Source: Arthrobacter sp. B1I2 (GTDB lineage: Bacteria; Actinomycetota; Actinomycetes; Actinomycetales; Micrococcaceae). From it: DNA of 64,000 nucleotides. Both the position numbers and the translations under genes were made by a program. Shown one piece after another: positions 24,382 through 33,878 of the stretch; positions within the stretch are counted from its first letter, which is position 1; the number at the start of each line of letters is the position of its first letter. Location: NCBI RefSeq assembly GCF_030816485.1, contig NZ_JAUSYC010000001.1, positions 868,001 through 932,000 on the forward strand, in the 5' to 3' direction. The notes below the pieces were generated by a model. That model was not told where the DNA came from, made no database searches, and saw nothing but the letters and a program-made list of their open reading frames with translations.

Positions 24382-25451
24382 GCACCCGCACTGACCAAAC
24401 CCCCACCGTGGACGTCCACGCACACATCCTGCTTCCGGGCCTGCAGCAACTGGTTGCGGAAGCCGACCCTGAAGGTTTTGACGCCCAGCAGGCCCTGGAA
24501 GTGCGGCGACACGGCGCTGAGTCGATGGCCGCTTCGGGCAGGATGATCAAGGAGCGCTGGCCGCAGCTGACGGACCTGAACCGCCGGCTCGCGGACATGG
24601 ATGCCCAGGGCGTGGACGTGCAGCTGGTGTCGCCGTCGCCGTCGCACTTCTACTACTTCGCAGGGGAAGAGCTGGCCCTGGAGGTAGCGAAGCAGGCGAA
24701 CCAGGCCGTGCGGGAATTCGTGGACCGTGCGCCGTCGCGGCTCAACGGCCTGGGCCTGGTCCCGCTCCAGCATCCTGCCTTGATGGTGGAAGCCCTTGAA
24801 CATGCCGTACTGGAGTGCGGACTGCTGGGCGTTGAAATCGGCTCGTTCGCCGCGACTCCCGGCGACGCGGAACGCAGCACCGTCGAGCTGTCCGATCCCC
24901 GCCTGGAACCCTTCTGGAGCCAGGCCGAGGAGCTGGGCGCCCTGGTGTTCCTGCATCCGTTCGGCTGTTCCCTGGATGAGCGGCTGGACCGCTTCTACCT
25001 GGCCAACACCGTCTCCCAGCCCGCCGAGAATGCTGTGGCCTTGTCCCACCTGATCTTCAGCGGAGTCCTGGACCGGCACCCGGAACTTAAGGTGCTGGCC
25101 GCCCATGGCGGAGGCTACCTTCCCACCACCCTTGGCCGCTCCGACCGCGCCTGGAAGGTCCGCCCGGACGCACACGGCTGTACCAACCCGCCGTCGTCGT
25201 ACCTGAAGAAGCTGTACTTTGATTCGCTGGTCCACAGCCCCGCGGAACTGCGGGCGCTCGTGGCCGCCGCCGGCCCGGAACAGGTACTGCTCGGCTCGGA
25301 CTACCCGTTCGACATGGGATCCGACCGCCCCGTGGACGAGGTTGTCCAGGCACGGCTTTCCGGCGGGGACGAAGCCAGGGTTCTGGCCGTCAACGCTGCC
25401 GCCCTTGGCATCACGCCAGCTTCCACCCTCGCTGCCCCGCGCACAGCATAA
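24378..25451 (+). CDS. Amidohydrolase family decarboxylase (ACMSD-like)
   Basis: A 357-residue metal-dependent protein of the amidohydrolase-2 family that includes 2-amino-3-carboxymuconate-6-semialdehyde decarboxylase and aromatic acid decarboxylases. The metal ligands are seen in VDVHAH (His14, His16), FLHPFG, AAHGGGYLP and LLGSDYPFD. Family members usually remove CO2 from an aromatic acid or ring-cleavage product. Its start overlaps the monooxygenase stop (24378-24381). Together they could turn an aromatic acid into a catechol for the ring-cleaving enzyme, though the order of steps is inference. Confidence 0.83.
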   Translation: MSTRTDQTPTVDVHAHILLPGLQQLVAEADPEGFDAQQALEVRRHGAESMAASGRMIKERWPQLTDLNRRLADMDAQGVDVQLVSPSPSHFYYFAGEELALEVAKQANQAVREFVDRAPSRLNGLGLVPLQHPALMVEALEHAVLECGLLGVEIGSFAATPGDAERSTVELSDPRLEPFWSQAEELGALVFLHPFGCSLDERLDRFYLANTVSQPAENAVALSHLIFSGVLDRHPELKVLAAHGGGYLPTTLGRSDRAWKVRPDAHGCTNPPSSYLKKLYFDSLVHSPAELRALVAAAGPEQVLLGSDYPFDMGSDRPVDEVVQARLSGGDEARVLAVNAAALGITPASTLAAPRTA

Positions 25452-25461
25452 GGAGATTTTC

Positions 25462-26490
25462 ATGGTCAAGATTGCCCGTTGGAATTACGACGGCGGGACG
25501 CAGTCCGGCTTCGTAGCGGACGGCGCCTGCTTCGCACTGCCCGCAGGCGGCACCGTGCAGGCGCTGCTGGAGGCCGGTCTGGAGGACACGCTGGATCTTG
25601 CCCGGCAGACCATCGGCACCGCTCCCCGCATCCCGCTGGCGGACGTCCAGCTCCTTGCCCCGCTGGCGCCTGCCACCATTCGGGACTTCGTGGCCTTCGA
25701 GGAGCACGTCGAAGGGATGCGCATAAGCATCGACGGCGTGGCCGGCGTCATGCCCGAATGGTACGAGGCACCCACCTTCTACTTCACCAACCCCCACACG
25801 GTGACCGGCACCGGCGAGGTGATCGGGATTCCGGCGGGCTGCACGGACCTGGACTTCGAAACCGAAGTGGCAGCCGTCGTCGGACGCGTTCCCGGGAGCG
25901 ACGGCCGGAACCTGACCGCGGCGGAGGCGCACCGTCACATCTTCGGGTACACAGTCCTCAACGACTGGTCCGCCAGGGACCTGCAGCGCCGCGAGATGAA
26001 GGTCAGCCTGGGGCCGTGCAAAGGGAAGGATTTTTCCAACACGCTGGGGCCCTGGATTGTCACCGCGGACGAGTTCGAGGACCGGCACGACGCCGAAGGG
26101 TTCCTGCCCATCTCCATGTCCGTTGAGGTCAACGGCGAGCAGATCGGCCAGGACCTGCTCTCCAACATGGGCTGGCCCTTCGCCGAGCTCGTGGCCTACG
26201 CCTCGCAGGACTCCGTGGTGCGGCCGGGCGACGTGCTCGGTTCGGGCACCTGCGGCAGCGGCTGCCTCGCCGAGCTCTGGGGCCGCAACGGCGCGAAGAC
26301 TCCCCCGCCGCTGAAGACCGGCGACGTGGTCCGCATGACTGTGGAAGGAATCGGCAGCATCGAGAACACCGTGGGCGCCCGGCGCGAGGCTGTGACCCGG
26401 GTTCCCGCCAGGACCCGGCCACGAAACCGGATTGCCGCTGCAGCTCCTTCCAGTGTGGAGCGCGTCGGGTTCAGCGAAGCTCGCAGCTAG
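25462..26490 (+). CDS. Fumarylacetoacetate hydrolase family protein, second copy
   Basis: A 342-residue FAH-family enzyme, different from the one at 21202. Metal-binding acids are at DFETEVAAV (Glu133, Glu135) and VLNDWSARD, with FTN/GTG and GTCGSGCL near the C-terminus; the ASLGPCKGKDF-type loop (here VSLGPCKGKDF) places it closer to true fumarylacetoacetases. It would hydrolyse a beta-diketone acid released late in the pathway. ATG 25462 follows AAGGAG. It is the last gene of the operon, ending 15 bases from the convergent DoxX gene. The last 25 residues are basic and probably disordered. Confidence 0.84.
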   Translation: MVKIARWNYDGGTQSGFVADGACFALPAGGTVQALLEAGLEDTLDLARQTIGTAPRIPLADVQLLAPLAPATIRDFVAFEEHVEGMRISIDGVAGVMPEWYEAPTFYFTNPHTVTGTGEVIGIPAGCTDLDFETEVAAVVGRVPGSDGRNLTAAEAHRHIFGYTVLNDWSARDLQRREMKVSLGPCKGKDFSNTLGPWIVTADEFEDRHDAEGFLPISMSVEVNGEQIGQDLLSNMGWPFAELVAYASQDSVVRPGDVLGSGTCGSGCLAELWGRNGAKTPPPLKTGDVVRMTVEGIGSIENTVGARREAVTRVPARTRPRNRIAAAAPSSVERVGFSEARS

Positions 26491-26505
26491 GACAGCGGAA
26501 ACGGT

Positions 26506-27069
26506 TCAGCCTCGGTCCGGTGCGGTGCCTTCCGCCGGTGCGGCAGCGTCGGCGGCCAAAGCCTTACGCCGACGGTAGATCTGGATTCCAATTGCTGTGG
26601 GGATAACAGCCAGAGCAGTGATCCGCATCCAGGGCCGGTCCAGGACATGACCGGTAAGGGCATCCAGGGAGTAGGGCCCGGAGCCGCCGATAGTGAACGC
26701 CGCTGCTGCCAGGCCCAGCACCGCGGGGTACTCGAGACCGCCCTCTTGGGCGAAGAAACCGTTCGGGGCATGGACGCTGGCCGCCACGCCCATGGTGGTT
26801 GCAGCAGCCGCGCCGGCGGCAGGAGTAGCGAGCCCCAGGGCCAGGGCAAGCCCGGCTCCTGCCTCACCCACGCCAGCAAGGACCGCACTTGGTTTCGCGG
26901 GGCGGAAGCCCATGGCGTGCATCCCCTTGCTGGTGCCCTCAACGCCTCCGCCGCCGAACCAGCCAAAGAGTTTTTGGGATCCATGCGCGAAGAGCACGCC
27001 TCCGAGGCCGACCCGGAACAGGGTCTGCGCCGCGGCCGCCGCGCCAGGGCTGGTGGTCAGATGGCTCAT
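26506..27069 (-). CDS. DoxX family membrane protein
   Basis: A 187-residue protein with four predicted membrane helices and the DoxX pattern: RVGLGGVLFAHGSQKLFGWFGG near the start, then FFAQEGGLEYPAVL. DoxX proteins are small quinone-linked or redox-associated membrane proteins; in some species they act in thiol oxidative-stress complexes. Its role here is unknown. AGGAGG precedes the start. It is convergent with the aromatic operon and lies downstream of the LysR gene on the same strand. Confidence 0.85.
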   Translation of the reverse strand: MSHLTTSPGAAAAAQTLFRVGLGGVLFAHGSQKLFGWFGGGGVEGTSKGMHAMGFRPAKPSAVLAGVGEAGAGLALALGLATPAAGAAAATTMGVAASVHAPNGFFAQEGGLEYPAVLGLAAAAFTIGGSGPYSLDALTGHVLDRPWMRITALAVIPTAIGIQIYRRRKALAADAAAPAEGTAPDRG

Positions 27070-27163
27070 AGCAGTCCTCCTTGTGTTGTGGGCGGCCTCC
27101 GCCGTCCCGCCGTGGGCACGATCTTACGTCTGCGGGGCCGACCGGTCACGGGGAGGGAAGTAC

Positions 27164-28132
27164 CTAGGCGGCGTCCCCTGCACTAATGGCTACCGGGTGG
27201 GCGGTGACCGGGTAGAGCTCATGCAACCGCGCGCAGGAGCGCTGGACCACCGAGCGCAGCCAGACGCTGGCGGGATCCTCCGTCTGGGAGGGGTGCCAGT
27301 ACATGGCCTCCACCAGGGACGCTTCCATTCCCTCGGAGAACTCCAGCACCGCGATGTCCGCGCCCCGCTGCGCCCGGGCCGCCAACATCCGCGGGACCAG
27401 GGCCAGGAGGTCCGTCCCTTCCACCAGGAGCGGCAGGGACAGGAACCCGGCCACCACGGCTGCGACGCGGCGCTGGATTCCTGCCGCCTCGAACAGCTTG
27501 TCTGCCGGGGTGCTGATTCCCTCACCGAAATAGCCGACGGCGTGGGGCACCGTGGCCAGGTCCGCGAACGTCAGGTGCGGCTGCTGGAGCAGCGGGTTTC
27601 CAGCGTCAGCTATGGCCACAAAGCTGTCACGGAACACCTGCTTGCTGGCCCCCTGCATCTGGTATCCCATAGGCCCGACGAGCATGTCGATCTTTAAGTA
27701 GTCCGCCAGCCGGCCCTGGATACCGGTCCCGGCCGTGGGAATGACGTCCACGGACACCCTGGGTGCTTCTTTCCCCAGGATTCCCCGCAAAGGCCCAACG
27801 ATCAGCGCGGCGGCATAGTCCGAGGCCGCAATGACGAATTCCCTCTCGCTCGTGGCCGGATCAAAGCCGGACCGCACACGGGTGGCCCGCTGGATGTGGA
27901 GCATCGCTTCATCAACCAGCGGGACCAGGGACTGCGCAAAAGGTGTGAGGTCGTAGGTGCGGCCATTCCGGACCAGGAGTTCGTCGTCGAAATGGCGCCG
28001 CAGCCTGGCCATGGCCGCGCTGGTGGCGGGCTGGCTGAGCTGCAGCCGCTCAGCCGCCCGCGAGACGTTGCGCAGCTCCAGCAGGACCTGGAGTTGGGGC
28101 AACAGGTTGAGGTCCAGGTTCTTCACGCTCAT
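27164..28132 (-). CDS. LysR family transcriptional regulator
   Basis: A 322-residue LysR regulator with the N-terminal winged helix (LDLNLLPQLQVLLELRNVSRAA ... LSQPATSAAMARLRRHFDD split across residues 5-45) and a C-terminal ligand-binding domain of the NodD/PcaQ-like subgroup. The start at 28132 (MSVKNLDL) fits the family. It might regulate the aromatic operon ending at 26490, but that operon's promoter lies 7 kb away, so the link is only positional. It follows beta-glucuronidase by 61 bases on the same strand; shared transcription is possible. Confidence 0.85.
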   Translation of the reverse strand: MSVKNLDLNLLPQLQVLLELRNVSRAAERLQLSQPATSAAMARLRRHFDDELLVRNGRTYDLTPFAQSLVPLVDEAMLHIQRATRVRSGFDPATSEREFVIAASDYAAALIVGPLRGILGKEAPRVSVDVIPTAGTGIQGRLADYLKIDMLVGPMGYQMQGASKQVFRDSFVAIADAGNPLLQQPHLTFADLATVPHAVGYFGEGISTPADKLFEAAGIQRRVAAVVAGFLSLPLLVEGTDLLALVPRMLAARAQRGADIAVLEFSEGMEASLVEAMYWHPSQTEDPASVWLRSVVQRSCARLHELYPVTAHPVAISAGDAA

Positions 28133-28193
28133 AGAGTATCCGCGATCAGTTCCCCGGCAGCACGGCAAAGACCATTCCGGTGGGACCTACCGA

Positions 28194-30011
28194 CTATTCC
28201 TGCACCGGAAGGATGTTGTCCTTTTTGTCTCCCAAGGCTGTCCAGCGCTGGCGGAGGGAGTAGGCGGCCGGTTTGGGCCGGCGGTCGCGGGTGAAGACTC
28301 CCTTTTTGTTTCCGTCGACCCGGCGGACCCCGTCGGAGGTCTGGAAATCGGCGAAGTTCCACACGTGCTCGCCCACCATGGCGTCTATGCGGTCGAAGAC
28401 GCGCTGGTACATGGCAAGGAAGGACGCCTGGTATTCCTCGCTCCAGGGCTGTTCATAGATGGAGTGCAGGCCGGTCATGGTGTCGGCCCCGAATTCAGTC
28501 ATGATCATGGGTTTGCCGTAGGCGGCTTCCCAGGTGCGAAGCTCGGCTTCCAGGAGGACCTCCGCGGTCTCCAGGTCCCCGGTGTTGGTGTACCAGCCCT
28601 GGTAGCGGTTAAGCATGATGACATCAAAGAGGTCTCCCAGCTTTTCCTTGCCAATGGGGTCAAAGATCAAATTGACGTAGCCAACAGGCCGGCTTGGATC
28701 CAGTTGGCGGGTGAGTTTTGCCAGCGGTTCGTAGTACTCGCGGGCGCCATCCTCCGACGCGTTTGGCTCGTTGGCGATGGACCAAAGGACCACCGAAGGG
28801 TGGTTCTTGTCCCGGTTGACGAGTTCAATGATGGCTTGGCGGTGGTTCTTGGCAGTCTTGGCGTCCACTGCCCCTTCTTCATAGGTCTTCTGGGGCAGAC
28901 CGCCGAAAGCAGCAGCAAATCCGTGATTCAGGCCAACGGCGGCCGTTTCGTCAACGACCACGATGCCGTGCCGGTCGGCGTATTCCAGGAACTCCTCGGC
29001 ATAGGGGTAGTGGGACGTCCGGAAGGAGTTCGCCCCTGTCCATTTCAGGAGTTCAAGGTCGTTGACCATCTGGGCGTTGCTGTGGCCCTTTCCGATGGTG
29101 ACGTGGTCCTCGTGCATTCCAAAGCCCGTGAAGTAGAACGGCTTTCCGTTGATCAGGAACTCGGCACCGCTGACCTCCACGGTGCGGATGCCTACGGGCA
29201 GGCTGTAGGTATCCAGCAGCCGCTCACCGTCACGTACTTCGGCCGTGAGGTTGTAGAGGTAGCCGGCCCCGGGTTGCCAAAGGACGACGTCGTCGACCGT
29301 GAGGGTGCCGTCAGTTCCGTCACGCCGGGATACTTCGGCGCCTGAAGCATCCTGGAGCGTGACGGTGACAGTTTCAGTGCCGGACCCGCCACGCACGGCG
29401 ACGCTGAAGTCGACGCTGCCGGTGTGGCCTTCAAACCCTGTAACAACCGTGATGTCATCGACTGTCACGGCGGGTGTGCTGTAAAGCCAGAGGCTGCGGT
29501 GCAGGCCGGCATAGTTGTAGAAGTCGTGGAAGTAGGTCTGCGTCCTGCGGCCGTCCGCCCCCACCGTGATCTTTCCGGGGGGAATGGTCGCCTGGGTCAG
29601 TTCGTTGTTGACCGCGACGGTGAGCCGGAAAGGCCGGCCGGCGGTGACGTGGTCGGTGATGTCCGCGCTGAAGGGTGCGTAGCCGCCAACGTGCTCGGCG
29701 ACGAGCACATCATCCACCCAGACCATGCCCTCGTGGGTGGCGGAATCCAGACGGAGGTGGATGCGTTCCCCCGCCCAGCCACGGGGTACGCGCACCTCGC
29801 GCTGATACCAGACGTAACCCACGTGGTCACGGATGGCCTTGTCCGGGAATACGTCGTTATAGCTGCCAGGGACCCCCATCTCCAGCTGCGTTTCCAACGG
29901 TGCTTTGAACCACTCCTCGTTGTGTCCGGTGCGCCCGGTATCCACCTTGAACCGGTACAGGCCGTCCAGGTTGACCAGTTCGCGGGTTTCATTGCCTTGG
30001 GGTTTCAACAT
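28194..30011 (-). CDS. uidA: Beta-glucuronidase (GH2)
   Basis: A 605-residue glycoside hydrolase family 2 enzyme, cytoplasmic, that frees glucuronate from glucuronides. The sugar-binding, immunoglobulin-like and TIM-barrel domains follow in order. The acid/base is Glu415 in ANEPN and the nucleophile Glu506 in MTEFGAD, closely matching E. coli (413 and 504). The NxK motif that reads the glucuronate carboxylate is present (NKKGVFTRD), which separates it from beta-galactosidases. The ATG at 30011 has AAAGGA ahead; an in-frame ATG six codons upstream lacks one. It is the last enzyme gene of the ABC-LacI operon. Confidence 0.94.
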   Translation of the reverse strand: MLKPQGNETRELVNLDGLYRFKVDTGRTGHNEEWFKAPLETQLEMGVPGSYNDVFPDKAIRDHVGYVWYQREVRVPRGWAGERIHLRLDSATHEGMVWVDDVLVAEHVGGYAPFSADITDHVTAGRPFRLTVAVNNELTQATIPPGKITVGADGRRTQTYFHDFYNYAGLHRSLWLYSTPAVTVDDITVVTGFEGHTGSVDFSVAVRGGSGTETVTVTLQDASGAEVSRRDGTDGTLTVDDVVLWQPGAGYLYNLTAEVRDGERLLDTYSLPVGIRTVEVSGAEFLINGKPFYFTGFGMHEDHVTIGKGHSNAQMVNDLELLKWTGANSFRTSHYPYAEEFLEYADRHGIVVVDETAAVGLNHGFAAAFGGLPQKTYEEGAVDAKTAKNHRQAIIELVNRDKNHPSVVLWSIANEPNASEDGAREYYEPLAKLTRQLDPSRPVGYVNLIFDPIGKEKLGDLFDVIMLNRYQGWYTNTGDLETAEVLLEAELRTWEAAYGKPMIMTEFGADTMTGLHSIYEQPWSEEYQASFLAMYQRVFDRIDAMVGEHVWNFADFQTSDGVRRVDGNKKGVFTRDRRPKPAAYSLRQRWTALGDKKDNILPVQE

Positions 30012-30070
30012 GTTCTTGTCCTTTGTCATGTAGTGGGGCACCGAAGGGCTCCCGTCCGCCGGAGCGGGCC

Positions 30071-31126
30071 TCAGTGGATGGTTTGGTGCACGGCGGGCAG
30101 CAGCCGTCCGCTGGAGCCCCGGACGATGAGTTCCGTGTTGACATGCACCAGGGACGGTTTTTCGTCGGATTCGCCGTCGAGCTTGTTCAACAGGAGTGTG
30201 GCCGCAGTGGTGCCGCACGTTCCTAAAGGGGAGCGAACGGTTGTCAGGGGCGGTGTGGTGAAGTTGGCTCCGAAAATGTCATCAAACCCGATAATGCTGA
30301 TCTGGTCAGGCACTGCAACGCCTCCTGCCTGCAACTCCTGCATCAATCCGATGGCGAGAAGGTCGTTGTAGGCCATGACCGCCGTCGCTCCACTGGCCAG
30401 GACCTCGCGGGCGACCTTCCGGCCGCCATCCAATGTTGGATTAACTGTTTCCAGCCTTACTGCATCCAGCCGTGACCAGTCGCAGGCCGCTTCGACGCCT
30501 TCCCAGCGGCGGACCGACATCCATGATTTCTGCGGGCCGCCCAGATAGGCGATGCGGTGATGCCCTTGTTCGGCCAAGGCCCTGACAGCAGCACTTATCC
30601 CGGCGGTTACGTCCGGGACCACGCAGGAAACGCCGTCGACTTCCCGGTTCATCACCACGAGAGGTTTGATGGCCGCAAGCATGCGGATGTTGTCATCATC
30701 CATGCGGGGGCTTGCCAAAATCAGCCCGTCGACCGTCGCCTGCATCCTCAGCGCCGCCTTGAGCTCGGTGTCGGCCGACTCGGACGATTCGGCCATCATC
30801 ATGGTGTAGTTCCGGGTGATCGCGGTGGACTGCGCGGCCCGGATCATGTCAAAGAACGTCGGGTTGGTGATATCCGTGAGAATGAGCCCCAAAGTTTCCG
30901 AACGGCCCGTGCCCAGGGCCCGCGCGTAGGGGTTCACCTGGAATTGCAGTTCCTCCGCCGCGTCCTGGATAGCTTTCTGGGTCTTCGCGCTGACGCGCCC
31001 AGGCTTGTTCAAAGCCCGCGAAACGGTGGAGGGATTGACCCCGGCAGCTTTGGCAATGTCGTAAATCGTAGGTCTTGACCTGACCTGTGCTGCACCCTCG
31101 GTGGGTGCCGGCCCGCCGCTGCTCAT
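30071..31126 (-). CDS. LacI family repressor of the glucuronide operon
   Basis: A 351-residue LacI-family regulator: helix-turn-helix TIYDIAKAAGVNPSTVSRAL at residues 20-39, hinge, and a sugar-binding periplasmic-type effector domain. It is encoded inside the operon, overlapping the stop of the upstream ATPase by four bases (ATGA, 31123-31126), and is followed after 59 bases by uidA. It most likely senses a glucuronide and binds the perfect dyad at 36523-36540 before the binding-protein gene, controlling its own expression. The ligand is inferred from the neighbour. Confidence 0.88.
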   Translation of the reverse strand: MSSGGPAPTEGAAQVRSRPTIYDIAKAAGVNPSTVSRALNKPGRVSAKTQKAIQDAAEELQFQVNPYARALGTGRSETLGLILTDITNPTFFDMIRAAQSTAITRNYTMMMAESSESADTELKAALRMQATVDGLILASPRMDDDNIRMLAAIKPLVVMNREVDGVSCVVPDVTAGISAAVRALAEQGHHRIAYLGGPQKSWMSVRRWEGVEAACDWSRLDAVRLETVNPTLDGGRKVAREVLASGATAVMAYNDLLAIGLMQELQAGGVAVPDQISIIGFDDIFGANFTTPPLTTVRSPLGTCGTTAATLLLNKLDGESDEKPSLVHVNTELIVRGSSGRLLPAVHQTIH

Positions 31127-32025
31127 GCCAGGAGCGCCTGTTCGTTTTGGCCACGCTGTATCTCCAGAAGGCGATGCCGGTCCGCGCGGCGCTTCTCCTG
31201 GCGGTCCGGGTCGGGCACCGGGGACGCGAGGAGAAGCCGCTGGGTGTAGGGATGTTCGGGGTCGGTGGTGACGACGCCGGCAGGACCTTGTTCGACAATC
31301 CCGCCGCGGTACATCACGGCCACGCGGTGGCTGATGTGGCGGACCACGTCCAGGTCGTGCGAGACGAACAGGTAGGAGACGCCGGTGTCCCGCTGGATCT
31401 GCAGGAACAGGTCCAGCACGCGTGCCTGCGTGGACAGGTCCAAGGCACTGACGGGTTCGTCGCAAACGATCAGTTTGGGTGCGAGGGCCAGGGCGCGGGC
31501 GATGGCGACGCGCTGCCGCTGGCCGCCACTGAACTCCCGGGGCAGGCGGTGAATCGCATCCGAGGGCAGCCCCACCTGGTCCAGCAGTTCCTTCACCCGC
31601 TTCTTCGCCGCCGCGGAGTCCATGCCCTGGACACCGAGGGGCTCGGCAAGGATGTCCCCGATTTCCAGGGCCGGGTTGAGCGAGGTGTAGGGGTCCTGGA
31701 AGACAACCTGCATGTCCCTGCTGAGGACCCGGCGTTCCTTACGGCCGGCGTGGCTGATGTCCTTGCCCTCGAAGACGATTCCTCCCCCCGTGACAGGCGC
31801 GAGGCCCAGGACGGCCCGGCCCAGGGTGGTTTTGCCGGATCCGGACTCCCCCACCAGGCCCAGGGTTTCACCCTGGCCAATGGTGATGTTGATGTCCGTC
31901 AGGGCCCGGAACGGCCTGGAGCGCCAGCCCTTGCCCCGGTACTCCACCACGAGGTCCTCCACCCGGAGGAGTTCGGCGCCCGCCGGGCTGGCCGGGACGC
32001 TGGAATTGGGGATGGATGCGCTCAC
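31123..32025 (-). CDS. Opp/Dpp-type ABC transporter ATP-binding protein
   Basis: A 300-residue ATPase of the oligopeptide transporter F type. Walker A is GESGSGKTT (about 56-64), the Q-loop VFQDPYTSLNP, the signature FSGGQRQR, Walker B LIVCDEP, and the family-typical C-terminal domain ending in HPYTQRLL. It powers import of the substrate captured by the binding protein at 34905-36443. It overlaps its neighbours on both sides by four bases, so the genes are translationally coupled. The presence of uidA suggests a glucuronide-containing substrate rather than a peptide. Confidence 0.9.
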   Translation of the reverse strand: MSASIPNSSVPASPAGAELLRVEDLVVEYRGKGWRSRPFRALTDINITIGQGETLGLVGESGSGKTTLGRAVLGLAPVTGGGIVFEGKDISHAGRKERRVLSRDMQVVFQDPYTSLNPALEIGDILAEPLGVQGMDSAAAKKRVKELLDQVGLPSDAIHRLPREFSGGQRQRVAIARALALAPKLIVCDEPVSALDLSTQARVLDLFLQIQRDTGVSYLFVSHDLDVVRHISHRVAVMYRGGIVEQGPAGVVTTDPEHPYTQRLLLASPVPDPDRQEKRRADRHRLLEIQRGQNEQALLA

Positions 32026-33878
32026 AGTGCTGCTCCCTTCGGGCTGGCGGAGACGAGCATGGTCATGGGTTCCTTGCCTTCGAGCATTGAGCCAAGCAGC
32101 GTCTGCGTGTACTTCTCTTTCGGATTGCGCAGGATGTCCCTGACCGGGCCTTCCTCCACGAGCCGGCCGTTCTGCATCACCACGACACGGTCGCAGAGGT
32201 CCGCCACCACACCGAAGTTGTGGGTCACCAGGATGACGCCGACGCCCAGGCGCCGCTGGAGGTCGCGAAGGAGGTCCAGGACATCGGCCTGGACGGTGAC
32301 GTCCAATGCGGTGGTCGGCTCGTCGGCGATGATCAGGTCCGGTTCGCAGCTGATCGCACCCGCGATGAGCACCCGTTGCGCCATACCGCCGGACACCTCG
32401 TGCGGGTAAGAGTCAAAAGTCCGTTGCGGATTAACAATCCCAACGTCGGCCAGCAGTTTCAGCGCCCGCTTCCGCGCTTCCTCCTTGGAGATGCCGAGCA
32501 CGCGCACCATCGGTATGACCAACTGGTAGCCAATGGTGAACGCCGGGTCCAGGTTGCTCATCGGCTCTTGCGGGATGTAGGAAATCCGCTTGCCCCGCAG
32601 CCTGGACACCCGGGCCTGATCGACCTTTTCGTCACCTGGGTGCACGGTGTAGCTGCCGTCGAACTGGATGGAACCGGCCACGATGCGAGCCGCCTCCGGC
32701 AGCAATCCGAGGATCGAGAAGGCAGTCTGGGACTTGCCCGAGCCGGACTCGCCCACGATGCCGAGAATCTCCCCGCGCTCAACATGGAACGAGACGTCAT
32801 CCACCACCTTCTTGACCGTCCCGTCGGCCTGCGGATAGCCGATGGCGAGGTTGGTGACTTTGACCAGGTGGTGCTCAGTCCCGGAAGCCACGGCGGCCAC
32901 GGACTTACGGGACGGGCGCCCCATGGCGCGGGCCGTCGTCGTACCCTTGTTTGCGCCCGCAGCGGGTTTCCTGCGGTGCCTGATCTTGTCGCCGTCTTCG
33001 AGGGCGTCACGGATGGCGTTGCCGAGCAGGACGAGGGCTCCGATGGTCAGGGCCATGGCAAGGGCCGGCCAGAACAGCAGCGTCGGCGTGAGGTAGACGT
33101 TCTTGAATCCTTCGCTGAGCATGACCCCCCACGTCGCCTTGGCCGGGTCCCCCAGGCCCAGGAACTCCAGGCCTGATTGGATGGCGATGGCAACCCCGGC
33201 AATCGCGGCGGTCTGGATGATGATGGGCGCGCGGACCACCGAGAAGATGTGCCGCGCGATGATGCTCAGGTCCGACAGGCCGGAGACGCGGGCCGCGTCG
33301 ACATAGAGCTCGTTGCGGACCGACTGGACGGCCGACCGGGTGAGGCGGAAGTAGGAAGGGCTGATCAGGATTCCGAAGGCGACCATGGCGATCCAAACTG
33401 ACGGCCCAAAGGCTGCGCGGATGGTCAGCAGCACGATCAGGCCGGGCAGGCTCATAAGAATGCTGACCACCCAGTTCGAGACGGCTTCGAACTTGCCTGC
33501 GTAGTAGCCGGCCAGCAGGCCGGAAGGCAGGCCGATTCCGATTGCGACGGCGGCGCACAGCAACGCGGAGAGCAGCGTCAATCGTGCGCCAAACAGCAGG
33601 CGGCTCCACACGTCGCGCCCGGCACTGTCGGTACCGAGGATGTTGACGGCGTCCGGAGCCGCAAGGGTCTTGGAGATATTGGCGAAGTTCTCCTCGAACG
33701 GGGCCAGGACATCGGCGAAGGTGGCCAGCAGGGCGATGCCCAGCAGGATGGCCATCGCCAGAATGCCCAGGGGGTTCCTGAAGAGGCGTTTGAGAACCGT
33801 TGACCGGACCACGGTTCCGGTCTGGCCGGTTGCGCCGGGCGCGGGCGTCAGCGCCGATGTTTCTACGGACTCGGTCAT
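32022..33878 (-). CDS. ABC transporter permease-ATPase fusion (DppC-DppD type)
   Basis: A 618-residue fusion of two normally separate subunits. Residues 1-300 are a DppC-like permease with six membrane helices and the EAA-type loop (DAARVSGLSDLSIIARHI). After a basic, alanine-rich linker (about 300-335) comes a DppD-like ATPase with Walker A GESGSGKSQ, signature VSGGMAQR and Walker B LIIADEPTT. Both halves look complete, so this is a real fusion and not a frameshift. It overlaps the flanking genes by four bases each. It completes, with the other ATPase and permease, an Opp/Dpp-class importer. Confidence 0.92.
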   Translation of the reverse strand: MTESVETSALTPAPGATGQTGTVVRSTVLKRLFRNPLGILAMAILLGIALLATFADVLAPFEENFANISKTLAAPDAVNILGTDSAGRDVWSRLLFGARLTLLSALLCAAVAIGIGLPSGLLAGYYAGKFEAVSNWVVSILMSLPGLIVLLTIRAAFGPSVWIAMVAFGILISPSYFRLTRSAVQSVRNELYVDAARVSGLSDLSIIARHIFSVVRAPIIIQTAAIAGVAIAIQSGLEFLGLGDPAKATWGVMLSEGFKNVYLTPTLLFWPALAMALTIGALVLLGNAIRDALEDGDKIRHRRKPAAGANKGTTTARAMGRPSRKSVAAVASGTEHHLVKVTNLAIGYPQADGTVKKVVDDVSFHVERGEILGIVGESGSGKSQTAFSILGLLPEAARIVAGSIQFDGSYTVHPGDEKVDQARVSRLRGKRISYIPQEPMSNLDPAFTIGYQLVIPMVRVLGISKEEARKRALKLLADVGIVNPQRTFDSYPHEVSGGMAQRVLIAGAISCEPDLIIADEPTTALDVTVQADVLDLLRDLQRRLGVGVILVTHNFGVVADLCDRVVVMQNGRLVEEGPVRDILRNPKEKYTQTLLGSMLEGKEPMTMLVSASPKGAAL

